A stretch of DNA of 64,000 nt from Sphingomonas sp. S-NIH.Pt15_0812 (GTDB lineage: Bacteria; Pseudomonadota; Alphaproteobacteria; Sphingomonadales; Sphingomonadaceae). The notes below the pieces were generated by a model that saw nothing but the letters and a program-made list of their open reading frames with translations, searched no databases and was not told where the DNA came from. The stretch lies in NCBI RefSeq assembly GCF_003951315.1, contig NZ_QLJH01000020.1, positions 9,656-73,655 of the forward strand. The letters run 5' to 3'. Both the position numbers and the translations under genes were made by a program. This document shows positions 16,179 to 24,874 of this stretch, piece after piece; within the stretch, counting starts at the first letter, position 1; each line of letters begins with the position of its first letter.

Positions 16179-17486
16179 ATGATGAGCCGTGAGGGACTTC
16201 GAGACCCCCTGGAAGCGAGGGTCATGCGCAAGGTGACCTGGCGGCTGCTGCCGTTCCTGATGCTCTGCTACCTTCTCGCCTTTATCGACCGCGCCAATAT
16301 CGGCATGGCGTCGCTGCAGATGAACGCCGATCTGGGCTTGAGCAGCACCGTCTTCGGCTTCGGCGCCAGCCTGTTCTTCATCGCCTATTTCCTGATGGAG
16401 GTGCCGAGCAACCTCATGCTCCAGCGCGTCGGTGCGCGGCTATGGATCGCACGGATCATGGTGAGCTGGGGCATCGTCTCGGCGGCCATGGCTTTTGTGT
16501 GGAACGTCGAGTCTTTCTACGTCATGCGCTTTCTGCTCGGCGCGGCGGAGGCCGGCTTCTTCCCGGGCGTGATCCTCTACCTGACCTACTGGATGCCGCC
16601 GCTCTACAGGGGCCGAACATTGGCCTTGTTCGCGGTGGCGATCCCCTTGTCGAGCTTCATCGGCTCGCCGCTTGGCGGGGTCCTGCTGTCGCTCGACGGC
16701 GTAGGTGGCCTGCACGGTTGGCAGTGGCTGTTTCTGTGCGAAGGGCTGCCGACGATCCTGCTTGGCCTGGCGTGTCTGCGCGTGCTCACCGACCGTCCCG
16801 CTCAGGCCGAGTGGCTGGACCCGGATGAGAAGCGCTGGCTGAGTGCCGCAACTACCGCCGCCACCGACGGCCGGCCGATGGTACACGGCTCCGCCTGGGG
16901 GCTGATCCGTACGCCGGCCTTCTGGGCGATGGTGCTCGCCTGTTGCGGCGCGTCGGCCGCTGGCAGCGTGCTGGGGGTGTGGCAGCCGCAATTGCTCAAA
17001 TCCTATGGTTTGACCAATCTCGAAACGGGACTGGTCAATTCGGTCCCGTACGGCGTGGCAGCGATCGCGATGGTGCTGTGGGGACGCCATTCCGACGCCA
17101 CCAACGAGCGGCGCTGGCACACAGCGCTGCCCCTGCTTCTGATCGCGGCGGGCGTATTGGGTACCTTCACCCTCACCGGGCTTGCGCCAACCGTGCTGCT
17201 GCTCACCTTCGTGCTGATGGGCGCCTACTGTTTCAAGGGGCCTTTCTGGAGCATGGCGTCGAGCTGGCTGTCCGCCGGTACCGCGGCAGCGGGCATCGCC
17301 GCGATCAACGCGACATCCAACCTGATCGGAGGTGGCCTGATGGTGAATGTCTACGGCCTGATCCACGCCCGGACCGGCAGTCACGTTCTCGCACTGATGC
17401 CGCTTGCTGGCTTGACCATAGGCAGCGCACTGGCCGTGATCATCGTCGGGCGGCAAGCGCGCGCCCAGCCGGTGGTGGCTGCATGA
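16179..17486 (+). CDS. MFS transporter, anion:cation symporter (ACS) family
   Basis: About 435 residues with 12 hydrophobic segments. The N-terminal LLPFLMLCYLLAFIDRANIG is the classic ACS-family first helix (phthalate, tartrate, glucarate and hexuronate permeases), followed by GFGASLFFIAYFLMEVPSNLM in helix 2. It imports an organic acid anion with protons. GGAGAGG lies 8 bases before the ATG at 16179; a GTG start further upstream lacks such a site. Together with the dehydrogenase and aldolase it suggests uptake and breakdown of a hydroxylated or aromatic acid. Confidence 0.88.
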   Translation: MMSREGLRDPLEARVMRKVTWRLLPFLMLCYLLAFIDRANIGMASLQMNADLGLSSTVFGFGASLFFIAYFLMEVPSNLMLQRVGARLWIARIMVSWGIVSAAMAFVWNVESFYVMRFLLGAAEAGFFPGVILYLTYWMPPLYRGRTLALFAVAIPLSSFIGSPLGGVLLSLDGVGGLHGWQWLFLCEGLPTILLGLACLRVLTDRPAQAEWLDPDEKRWLSAATTAATDGRPMVHGSAWGLIRTPAFWAMVLACCGASAAGSVLGVWQPQLLKSYGLTNLETGLVNSVPYGVAAIAMVLWGRHSDATNERRWHTALPLLLIAAGVLGTFTLTGLAPTVLLLTFVLMGAYCFKGPFWSMASSWLSAGTAAAGIAAINATSNLIGGGLMVNVYGLIHARTGSHVLALMPLAGLTIGSALAVIIVGRQARAQPVVAA

Positions 17487-17524
17487 GCCGCCACGATCAG
17501 GATCGACGTGCAGGGAGATCGAAG

Positions 17525-18583
17525 ATGAAGACCTTGCAACATGTCCTTCTCGCCGCGACAGCATTATTGACGGCACCTACCCTGGCACAGGACCGCGCTA
17601 TCTCACCAAATGGTGGTCGGCCCGAGATCCATGATGTCGAGGAGATGCGGCGGATCGGCGGCTATACTGCGCCCGGCGCACGTGCCTATGCGGATCTGGC
17701 CGCGCAGGCTGGCGGCAAGGTGTGGCCAGTGACCCTCTACTATCGGTGTCAGGCGGTCCGCGAACGACGTCCATTGAAGGCGCCGGCACCGAAGCCGATC
17801 GAAGTCTTCGATCACGTTTATTCGATCGGTACGGCCGAGAACAACATCTGGGCGATCGATACCGACGACGGCATCCTGCTGCTCGATGCGCTGAGCAGCG
17901 AGGCGGACGCGCGCGATGTCATCGTCGCCAACATGAAGACGCTGGGCTTGGACCCCAAGCGTATCCGCATCATCGTCATCACCCATAATCACTTCGATCA
18001 CTTTGGCGGCGCGGCCTATCTGAAAGCCTTGTCGGGCGCGAAGATCGGCATGAGCCGCGCCGACTGGACCGGCAAGCCGATGATGGGGACGCTGCCTGTG
18101 AAGGCAGGTGATGATTTTTTCATTGAGGACGGTCAGACTATCACTCTTGGTGGCCGGTCCGTCACCGCCCTTCTAACACCAGGGCACACACCTGGGACGA
18201 TTTCCTTGCTGTTCCCGGTCAGCGATCACGGCGTACCGCACATGGCGTCCCTATTCGGGGGGCAGGGTTCGCCGCGGGATGTCGCCGCGCTCATGATCTT
18301 TCGTCATTCGCTCGACCATTTCGCCGATTACACCGACCGGATGCAGGCCGATGTCGTGCTGTCCAACCACACGGTGGGCGATGATGGCCTCACCCGGGTG
18401 GCCGCTTTGCAGCGGCGACGCGCCGGTGAGCCCAACCCTTATGTTGTCGGTCGGGAAGGCGTGATCCGCTATGACGCCGAATGGCGCGGCTGCCTCAGTG
18501 CCGATATCGATCAGGCGATTGCAGGAGGTGGTATCAAGCCGGGCACTCGCGCTATCAAGCAAACCGGCGGAGGCGCGTGGTGA
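17525..18583 (+). CDS. Secreted metallo-beta-lactamase-fold hydrolase, subclass B3-like
   Basis: A 352-residue protein with a signal peptide (cleavage near TLAQ, residue 22) and a full zinc site: THNHFDHFGG gives HxHxDH, TPGHTPG supplies the next His, and VLSNHT the last, the ligand set of subclass B3 enzymes. An N-terminal extension of about 80 residues (GGYTAPGARAYADLAAQAGG...) precedes AENNIWAIDTDDGILLLDA. Exported and zinc-dependent is secure; true beta-lactamase activity is not. It lies 38 bases after the transporter within a catabolic operon, so an esterase- or lactonase-like role on the imported compound is equally plausible. GGGAG precedes the ATG. Confidence 0.83.
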   Translation: MKTLQHVLLAATALLTAPTLAQDRAISPNGGRPEIHDVEEMRRIGGYTAPGARAYADLAAQAGGKVWPVTLYYRCQAVRERRPLKAPAPKPIEVFDHVYSIGTAENNIWAIDTDDGILLLDALSSEADARDVIVANMKTLGLDPKRIRIIVITHNHFDHFGGAAYLKALSGAKIGMSRADWTGKPMMGTLPVKAGDDFFIEDGQTITLGGRSVTALLTPGHTPGTISLLFPVSDHGVPHMASLFGGQGSPRDVAALMIFRHSLDHFADYTDRMQADVVLSNHTVGDDGLTRVAALQRRRAGEPNPYVVGREGVIRYDAEWRGCLSADIDQAIAGGGIKPGTRAIKQTGGGAW

Positions 18584-18585
18584 GC

Positions 18586-18780
18586 ATGTGCACCCTCCCG
18601 GGCGAGATCATCGCGCATGTCGTGGCGCACTGTCCCGGTCGTACGGATGAGGCTCTCCAGCCACGCTTTGGTATGAGCTATAACACGTGGCGCAAGATCG
18701 CTGCTGGCAAACCGATCAGAACCACCGTCGCGGCTCGGTTGATCGAGCGGGTCAAGGCAGAGGCGCAGCCACAGGCTTAG
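18586..18780 (+). CDS. Small HTH-like protein
   Basis: A 64-residue protein beginning 2 bases after the metallo-hydrolase stop; an in-frame GTG at 18580, overlapping that stop, is an alternative start with GGAGG upstream. The segment MSYNTWRKIAAGKPIRTTVAARLIERV looks like a helix-turn-helix (WRKIAAGKPIRTTVAARL as turn plus recognition helix), similar to short XRE-like domains. It has no signal peptide. It may tune this locus, but the family is not one I can name. Confidence 0.5.
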   Translation: MCTLPGEIIAHVVAHCPGRTDEALQPRFGMSYNTWRKIAAGKPIRTTVAARLIERVKAEAQPQA

Positions 18781-19341
18781 GTATGCAGCCATGAAGGTTC
18801 ATGAATGTCCAAAGTTGGGTGGCTTAGAAAGTCGCAGGAATAGCTGCTTCTGGGTCACTTCGGATCGCCTTCGGTTTCCCGCTGCGTGGCGTTCGATCAC
18901 TTGTACACCTGTACACCCTGTTGTACCCCTAACTGTGCAACTCGCCGACAGACGGGCTGCACGGCGACGCAAATTCAATGACTTAGCGCGCGGGTATAAT
19001 AGGTCAGGAATCCTGTCTCCCCGACCATCCGCAGCTAAGTCTTTGATTTCGCCTCTTAACGACGGCGCTCAGGGACGGCTGTACCCCTTGGGGTGGCGGA
19101 ATGGGCTTTTCGAACGTGGCGCTGCGCGGCAGTCGCTACTGGTGGCGCACCACGGTAACCGGGTCTAACCGTCCTGTGCTGTCGAGACGCCGAGCGGTTA
19201 CGCGGATTGTTGATCTCCAGGCCATGAACGGGCGTTGCAACGAAGCTACGCGCTATCGCGTGAGCTCCGATCGCGACGTCCCCGCCTCGATAGAAGAAGC
19301 GCTTGCAGGGATATTGGCATCGCGACCGGTGTTACCCTTTG
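18781..19341. other. Gene-poor stretch with short repeats and a possible integrase relic
   Basis: No confident gene in 561 bases. GTACACC occurs twice in tandem (18903-18909, 18911-18917) followed by GTACCCC (18923-18929), a possible binding-site array. At 19101-19260 an open segment reads NVALRGSRYWWRTTV and later CNEATRYR, which weakly resembles the N terminus of phage-type tyrosine recombinases. No ribosome-binding site or continuation is seen. Confidence 0.3.
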
Positions 19342-20343
19342 ATGCTTCGTCCCTTTCTCGCTGCCGCCGCCTGTTCGGCCCTGCTTTCAACCGTTGCCTC
19401 GGCGCAAACCGCGCCGCTCGGTGCCGATCTGGAGCGGTTCGACTATCCTGCCCCCGTGCACTGGTTCGAGGCGAGTTCGCAGGGCCATCCGGTTCGCATG
19501 GCCTTTCTCGACTGGCCCGCGACCGCCACGCCCAACGGCACGACGGTTGTCCTGCTCCACGGCAAGAACTTCTGCGCCGCGACCTGGGGCGATACCGCGC
19601 GCGGGCTGGCGGCCGCAGGCTACCGCGTCATCGCGCCGGACCAGATCGGCTTTTGCAAATCTTCGAAGCCGAGTGGCTATCAGTACAGCTTCCACGCCAT
19701 GGCCGCGCTGACGGCGGCGCTGCTCGACCGGGCCGGGGCCGGCAAGGTCGTGCTGGTCGGCCATTCGACCGGCGGCATTCTCGCCACCCGCTTCGCGCTT
19801 CTGTACCCTGAGCGGGTCGCGAAGCTGGTGCTGGTCAACCCGCTCGGCCTCAACGACACGCTGAGCGAAGGCGTGCCCTATACCGACCTCGGCAAGCTGC
19901 GTGCCGAGGAAGCCAAGACCGACGCGTCGTCGATTAAGGCCTATCAGCTCCGCAACTATTATCATGGGGTCTGGCGGCCAGACTACGACCGGTGGGTCGC
20001 CATGCTGGCCGGGCAATATGCCAGCCCCGATGGTGACACGGTGCGCGATGCACAGGCCCGTCTGTCCGATATGATCCAGACCCAGCCGGTCGCGGCCGAG
20101 CTGCCGCGCTTGGCGGTTCCGACCACGCTCATCATCGGCCAGCGCGACTTGACGGCCTTTCGGGCGAACAGTGCGCCCGAGGGCCAGCGTGCGCGCGTCG
20201 GCACCGTGCCGCAGGCCGCCGAGGAGGCGGTGAAGCGCATCCCCGGCGCGCGCCTGATCCGCCTGGACGATCTCGGCCATTCGCCACAGGTCGAGGCGCC
20301 CGCCGAGTTCCTGCAATCGCTTCGCTCTGCGATGACGCCGTGA
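19342..20343 (+). CDS. Exported alpha/beta-hydrolase
   Basis: A 333-residue protein with a Sec signal peptide (MLRPFLAAAACSALLSTVASA, cleavage near residue 22). It has the alpha/beta-hydrolase fold: oxyanion HG in VVLLHGKNFC, nucleophile elbow GHSTGG (Ser near residue 145), a later acid in IIGQRDLTA, and the catalytic His in DLGHSPQ. It acts in the periplasm on an ester, lactone or haloalkane-like substrate; identity cannot be read. It overlaps the next gene (GTGA), so the two exported hydrolases are a translationally coupled pair. The start lacks a strong ribosome-binding site. Confidence 0.83.
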   Translation: MLRPFLAAAACSALLSTVASAQTAPLGADLERFDYPAPVHWFEASSQGHPVRMAFLDWPATATPNGTTVVLLHGKNFCAATWGDTARGLAAAGYRVIAPDQIGFCKSSKPSGYQYSFHAMAALTAALLDRAGAGKVVLVGHSTGGILATRFALLYPERVAKLVLVNPLGLNDTLSEGVPYTDLGKLRAEEAKTDASSIKAYQLRNYYHGVWRPDYDRWVAMLAGQYASPDGDTVRDAQARLSDMIQTQPVAAELPRLAVPTTLIIGQRDLTAFRANSAPEGQRARVGTVPQAAEEAVKRIPGARLIRLDDLGHSPQVEAPAEFLQSLRSAMTP

Positions 20344-21392
20344 AGCGATATGCCTGCGCGCTGGCGCTTCTCCTCGCCAGCGGTTGCGATGCTGCCCCCG
20401 CACCACGGCAAGCGGCCGTGTCCGGCCCGGTCGAGACGCGCGGTTTGGACAGCGCCATCCTGGCCAACACCGTTGCCCAAGCCAGCCGTCTTCCCCGGCT
20501 CCGCTCGCTGCTGGTCCTCCGCGACGGGCAGGTGCTGGCCGAGCAGCGCTTCAACAGAGGGCCGCCGCTCGACCGGCCGGTCAACATCAAGTCCGCGTCC
20601 AAGTCGGTCCTGTCCGCATTGGTCGGCATCGCGATCGCGAAAGGCGTGCTGACCGGCATCGACCAGCCCGTGCTGTCGGTGCTTGGCAGCGATGCGCCGC
20701 TCGATCCCGACCCGCGCCTTGCCCGGCTGACCGTCGAGGACCTGCTGACGATGCGCGCGGGACTGGAGCGGACGTCGGGTGAGAATTACGGGCGCTGGAT
20801 GTCCAGCCGCAACTGGGTCCGCTTCGCCCTCGCGCGCCCGTTCGTCGATGAGCCGGGCGGCGCGATGCTCTACTCGACCGGCAACACGCATCTGCTGTCG
20901 GCGATGCTGACCCGCGCGTCGGGACGCGACACCTACGTCCTGATGCGCGAGTGGCTGGCGGAGCCGCTCGGCATCACCATCCCGCCATGGTCGCGCGATC
21001 CGCAGAGCATCTATTTCGGCGGCAACGATATGATGATGTCGCCGCGCAGTCTGGCGCGGTTCGGCGAACTCTATCGCCTGGGCGGCGTGATCGACGGACG
21101 GCGGATCGTTCCCGCCCGCTGGATCGCGGAAAGCTGGACTCCTCGCACCGTATCGCCGTGGAGCGGCGGGCAATATGGCTATGGCTGGTTCGTCGGCACC
21201 AGTCGTGGCCATCCGCTGCGCTTCGCCTGGGGCTATGGCGGGCAGATGCTGTTCATCGTGCCAGACCTGAAGCTGACGGTCGTCATGACCTCCGATCCCA
21301 GCGGCGCGCGGGACAATGGCCATATCGCCGCGCTCCATGCGCTGCTCGACGACGGCATCGTGCCCGCCGCCGAGCGGGGTGGAGCAACGTGA
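20340..21392 (+). CDS. Serine hydrolase of the beta-lactamase class C/penicillin-binding family (lipoprotein)
   Basis: A 350-residue protein with an N-terminal lipobox (LLASGC, Cys near residue 16) and beta-lactamase/DD-peptidase motifs: SASK as the SxxK nucleophile near residues 85-88, YSTGN as the YxN-like motif near 180, and WGYGGQ in place of HxG/KTG. Typical homologues are 6-aminohexanoate-dimer hydrolase-like and EstB-like esterases rather than antibiotic lactamases. Start is GTG overlapping the preceding hydrolase stop. A decayed fragment of a close homologue lies at 56291-56408. Confidence 0.84.
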   Translation: MKRYACALALLLASGCDAAPAPRQAAVSGPVETRGLDSAILANTVAQASRLPRLRSLLVLRDGQVLAEQRFNRGPPLDRPVNIKSASKSVLSALVGIAIAKGVLTGIDQPVLSVLGSDAPLDPDPRLARLTVEDLLTMRAGLERTSGENYGRWMSSRNWVRFALARPFVDEPGGAMLYSTGNTHLLSAMLTRASGRDTYVLMREWLAEPLGITIPPWSRDPQSIYFGGNDMMMSPRSLARFGELYRLGGVIDGRRIVPARWIAESWTPRTVSPWSGGQYGYGWFVGTSRGHPLRFAWGYGGQMLFIVPDLKLTVVMTSDPSGARDNGHIAALHALLDDGIVPAAERGGAT

Positions 21393-21405
21393 CGGGCGAA
21401 GACGC

Positions 21406-22578
21406 TCAACCGCGATGCACGACCGCGCCGATGCGGACGGCGTCCAAGCCGAGCCATGCCGCCATCCGGTCCAACTCAACCTGAAGCCGGGGCAGCGTAT
21501 CGGCGGGCGCTCGCGGTTCCAGCGTGACGCGGTGCGCGAGCAGCAGCCCGGCCTGCCGATCCGCTTTCAGATCGACCCTGCCGACCAGCGCCTCGTCCAT
21601 CAGGAAGGGCAGCACGTAATAGCCGTGCGTGCGCCGGTCCTGCGGGACATAGATTTCGATGCGATAGTGGAAGCCGAACAGGCGTTCGGTGCGGGACCGC
21701 TCCCAGATCAACGGATCGAACGGCGCGAGCAAGGCAGCGCCGCGCACCCGGCGCGGCACGGTCGCGTCGCGATGCATCCATGCCTTCTGGCTCCAGCCTT
21801 CGACCCGCACCGGCACGAGCACGCCATCCTCCGCCAGATCGGCGATGGCGTGATCGGCTTCGGCGGGTTTCAACCGGAAATAGTCGCGCAGGTCGCTGGC
21901 GGTCGCGACGCCCAGCGCACGAGAGCTCCGTTCGATCAAGGCGCGTTGCGCCGCCTCAACCGGTGGCGTCGGGAGCGCCAGTACCGCTGGCGGGATAACC
22001 CGCTCGGTCAGGTCGTACAGGCGCGCGAAGCTGCCCCGCCGGGTCGCGGTGGTGATCTGCCCGGACCAGAACAGCCATTCGAGCGCGTGCTTGACGTGGC
22101 TCCATTCCCACCAACCGCTGCGGCTGGACCCGTTCTCGAAGTCGGCGGCTGTTAGCGGGCCTTCGGCGGTGATCCGTTCGAGCACGGCGTCAGCCTCGTC
22201 CCGACGCTCGGTCGCGAACCGCCGCAGCGCCTGGTAGCCGATCTCGCCCCGCTCAGCCCGCGCCATGCGCCAGCGGAGCAGGGGGTGGAGGTCGAGCGGC
22301 AGCAACGACGCCTCGTGCGCCCAATATTCGAACATGCGCCGCTGCCGTTTCGGCCCCCACGCATCGCCCTCCAGCAAAGCTCGGTCATAGCCACCGAGCC
22401 GCGAGTACGCGGGCAGATAGTGCGCTCGCGTCAGCACGTTGACGCTATCGATCTGGAAGAGGTTGAGCCGCTCGGCGGTGCTGCGCAGGTGACGAGCGGA
22501 CGGGTTGACGGGACGCGGACGACCCAAGCCCTGCGCCGCCAGGACGATCCGACGCGCTTCGCGGTTGGAGATGCTCAT
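21406..22578 (-). CDS. YcaQ-like winged-helix DNA glycosylase
   Basis: A 390-residue protein matching the YcaQ/AlkX (HTH_42) family. FQIDSVNVLTRAHYLPAYSRLG near residue 40 contains the QxD-type catalytic motif, and the C-terminal PFDPLIWERSRTERLFGF and GYYVLPFLMDEALVGRVDLK are strongly conserved in the family. The Escherichia coli homologue unhooks DNA interstrand crosslinks by removing alkylated bases. The start MSISNREARR was chosen by alignment to family N termini; an earlier in-frame codon adds 12 residues. It is convergent with the serine hydrolase and stands alone. Confidence 0.86.
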   Translation of the reverse strand: MSISNREARRIVLAAQGLGRPRPVNPSARHLRSTAERLNLFQIDSVNVLTRAHYLPAYSRLGGYDRALLEGDAWGPKRQRRMFEYWAHEASLLPLDLHPLLRWRMARAERGEIGYQALRRFATERRDEADAVLERITAEGPLTAADFENGSSRSGWWEWSHVKHALEWLFWSGQITTATRRGSFARLYDLTERVIPPAVLALPTPPVEAAQRALIERSSRALGVATASDLRDYFRLKPAEADHAIADLAEDGVLVPVRVEGWSQKAWMHRDATVPRRVRGAALLAPFDPLIWERSRTERLFGFHYRIEIYVPQDRRTHGYYVLPFLMDEALVGRVDLKADRQAGLLLAHRVTLEPRAPADTLPRLQVELDRMAAWLGLDAVRIGAVVHRG

Positions 22579-22664
22579 GTCCGACGAATTCGACCTTGGA
22601 AAGCGGCGCGTCAATCTGGCGCTCCGGTGATGGATGGACCGGCTTCAAGCGTTATCGCTTTGCT

Positions 22665-23558
22665 TCATCCTTCGTCGCTAAACGCCGAAACCGCCATCTC
22701 GACAAAGGCGCGCAGGCCTGCCGTCATGCGACGATCGGGCAGGCGGACAAGCGTCAGCGGACGAGGTTCGGGCGCGTGATCCGCCATGACCGGGATCAGA
22801 CGCCCCGACGCCAGATCACTGTCCAGCGTCATCTGGGATTGCAGGATGATGCCATAGCCCGCGACCGCCGCTTGCCGTAGGGCGGCCGCGTGGTTGATGC
22901 GCAGGCGCGGCGGGGGCAGCGGTACGACATGCGCACCACCCGGACCGACCAGCGTCCATCGATCGTCCGCACCGAATTGCGCGAAGCCGATCAGCCGATG
23001 TTCGCGCAAGTCGTCGGGCGTCACCGGATGACCGTAGCGCTCCAAATAGGCCGGCGCGGCAGCGAGCATCAGCCGATAGGGAGCGAGCGGATGGGCGACC
23101 AACCAGTCATCCTCCAGCGCGCCGATCCGAAAGGCCAGGTCGAAGCCTTCCTCGATCAGGTCGATCTTGCGGTCGCCCAGCACCAGTTCCGCCTGCATGT
23201 CCGGAAAGCGGTCGAGATAGGCGGCCAGCAAGGGCGCGACCCGTTCGGTGCCGAAGGCGACCGGTGCGGCGATGCGAAGCCGACCGACCGGCGTCTGCGC
23301 CACCTCGGCACCCACCGCTTCGGCGATCGCGACATCCGCCAGCACGCGACGACAGGATTCGGCGAAGCGTCGACCGGCCTCGGTCGGCGACAACCGCCGG
23401 GTCGTCCGGTGCAACAGACGGGCGTCGAGCCGCGCTTCCAATGCATTGACGTGCTTGGCCACCATCGTCGCCGAGATGTCGTGCGCCTTGGCCGCGGCGG
23501 TGAAGCTGCCGAGATCGACGACCGATACGAAGATCGCCATGCTGGTCAATCGATCCAT
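22665..23558 (-). CDS. LysR-family transcriptional regulator
   Basis: A 297-residue LysR protein: winged HTH at residues 1-60 (MDRLTSMAIFVSVVDLGSFT, AAAKAHDISATMVAKHVNALE) and a C-terminal periplasmic-binding-like domain (VGRLRIAAPVAFGTERVAPLL). It resembles the CrgA/DmlR-like subgroup often found next to oxidoreductases. It is transcribed divergently from the quinone oxidoreductase gene at 23685, its probable target; the 126-base gap would hold both promoters. Confidence 0.88.
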   Translation of the reverse strand: MDRLTSMAIFVSVVDLGSFTAAAKAHDISATMVAKHVNALEARLDARLLHRTTRRLSPTEAGRRFAESCRRVLADVAIAEAVGAEVAQTPVGRLRIAAPVAFGTERVAPLLAAYLDRFPDMQAELVLGDRKIDLIEEGFDLAFRIGALEDDWLVAHPLAPYRLMLAAAPAYLERYGHPVTPDDLREHRLIGFAQFGADDRWTLVGPGGAHVVPLPPPRLRINHAAALRQAAVAGYGIILQSQMTLDSDLASGRLIPVMADHAPEPRPLTLVRLPDRRMTAGLRAFVEMAVSAFSDEG

Positions 23559-23684
23559 TGCAAACCCCTGGTTTGAAGATGTCACATCCTATGCGGCTGT
23601 TTCGGCTACGGTCCAGCAGGCATCCCCCAGTCATTGACAACCGGGACAAGGATGATCGGCGATGGGCGTGTCGAGGATAGGGCG

Positions 23685-24656
23685 GTGAAGGCGTTGTTCT
23701 TCGACCGGTTCGGGGGACCTGAGGTCCTGCGCTATGGCGCTCTTCCGGATCAGGCGCTGTACGCCGGTTCGGTCTTGGTCGAGACCAGCGCGGTCGGCCT
23801 GAACTTCGCCGACATATATCGCCGCCAGGGGGTCTATGTGCTGGACGGCGAGGCGCCATGGATCGGCGGCTATGAGGGGGCGGGACGCATCGTCGCGGTC
23901 GGGACCGGCGTCGAGCGCTGGCGGGTCGGTCAGCGGGTCGGGTTTCTCGACGTGCCGCGCGCCCATGCCGAACGGGTCTGCGCGCCCGCCGACCGTCTGG
24001 TCGCGCTGCCGGACGATATCGACGACCGCACGGCCGCCGCGCTGTTGCTGCAAGGCGTGACGGCGCAATATCTGGTTGAGGATAGCGGCAGGCTGGCTGC
24101 TGACGACCGGGTGCTGGTGCAGGCCGCGTCCGGTGGTGTCGGGCGGCTGGCGGTCCAGATGGCCGTGGCGTTGGGCGCCGAGGTCCACGCACTGGCCTCG
24201 ACCCCGGCCAAGCGCCAACAGGCGCGGTCGAATGGTGCAAGCGCGGTTTATGGCTATGACGATTGGGTGGCGAAGGTGCGGCGGGCGACCGGAGACGGCG
24301 TCGATGTGGTCTATGACTCGATCGGCACCACGCTCCACGACAGCCTCGCCGCCTTGCGTCCCGGTGGCCGTGTGGTGATCTTCGGCAAGGCGGGTGGTAC
24401 GCCGCCTGTGATCGATCCGCTGTCGCTGATGGAGCAGTCCAAGGGCGTCGTCGGCGGCGATCTTTGGACCTATCTGAACCGCGCGGAAAGCCGACAAAGC
24501 CGCGCCGACCGGCTGTTCGCGGCCTTGCGGGCCGGCACGATTACCGCGCCCGCCATCACCGCCGTCCCGCTGAGCGAGGGAGCCGCCGCTCATCGCCTGC
24601 TGGAAGATCGCAGCTTCGCGGGCAAGATTGTCCTGATCCCCGACGGTCCACGGTAA
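23685..24656 (+). CDS. NADPH:quinone oxidoreductase-like MDR protein
   Basis: A 323-residue medium-chain dehydrogenase/reductase without zinc ligands. N-terminal VKALFFDRFGGPEVL and SAVGLNFADIYRRQGVY are typical of QOR/zeta-crystallin proteins, and VQAASGGVGRLAVQMA is the NADPH-binding AxxGxVG segment. It reduces quinones or alpha,beta-unsaturated carbonyls. The GTG at 23685 gives the standard N terminus; an ATG at 23652 would add 11 residues. It is divergent from a LysR regulator, an arrangement typical of electrophile-inducible reductases. Confidence 0.85.
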   Translation: MKALFFDRFGGPEVLRYGALPDQALYAGSVLVETSAVGLNFADIYRRQGVYVLDGEAPWIGGYEGAGRIVAVGTGVERWRVGQRVGFLDVPRAHAERVCAPADRLVALPDDIDDRTAAALLLQGVTAQYLVEDSGRLAADDRVLVQAASGGVGRLAVQMAVALGAEVHALASTPAKRQQARSNGASAVYGYDDWVAKVRRATGDGVDVVYDSIGTTLHDSLAALRPGGRVVIFGKAGGTPPVIDPLSLMEQSKGVVGGDLWTYLNRAESRQSRADRLFAALRAGTITAPAITAVPLSEGAAAHRLLEDRSFAGKIVLIPDGPR

Positions 24657-24836
24657 CGATGATCGCTGGTGGGGGCCTGCCATGCTCAGCTATGATGCAC
24701 GGCATACCCTACGATTATGAGATCGCGGCGCGCCAGGCATAAGCATTTGGTTTTCCAGTCTCTGCTTATACTGCCCGGACAGGCCGTATTCCGCTCAAGC
24801 GATCGCTGCCCCTGAGAGGGAAGGTCGGCGCGGTGG

Positions 24837-24874
24837 GACGGTCGCAAACCCATCCCGCCGAACCTGCGACCGTC
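24837..24874 (-). terminator. Inverted repeat at the end of the aldo-keto reductase gene
   Basis: GACGGTCGCA (24837-24846) and TGCGACCGTC (24865-24874) are a perfect 10-bp inverted repeat with an 18-base loop; the proximal arm overlaps the gene's stop codon. A U-tract is missing, so it may block 3' decay or stall polymerase rather than act as a classical intrinsic terminator. Confidence 0.4.

Noticed and set aside
17525..18583. Calling the metallo-hydrolase an antibiotic resistance gene
   Set aside because: The zinc ligands fit subclass B3, but operon context is catabolic and no sequence feature proves lactam hydrolysis.
24657..24836. Short frame ending MHGIPYDYEIAARQA after the first quinone oxidoreductase
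   Set aside because: Only a shadow-frame tail without a start signal; nothing supports a gene in this gap.
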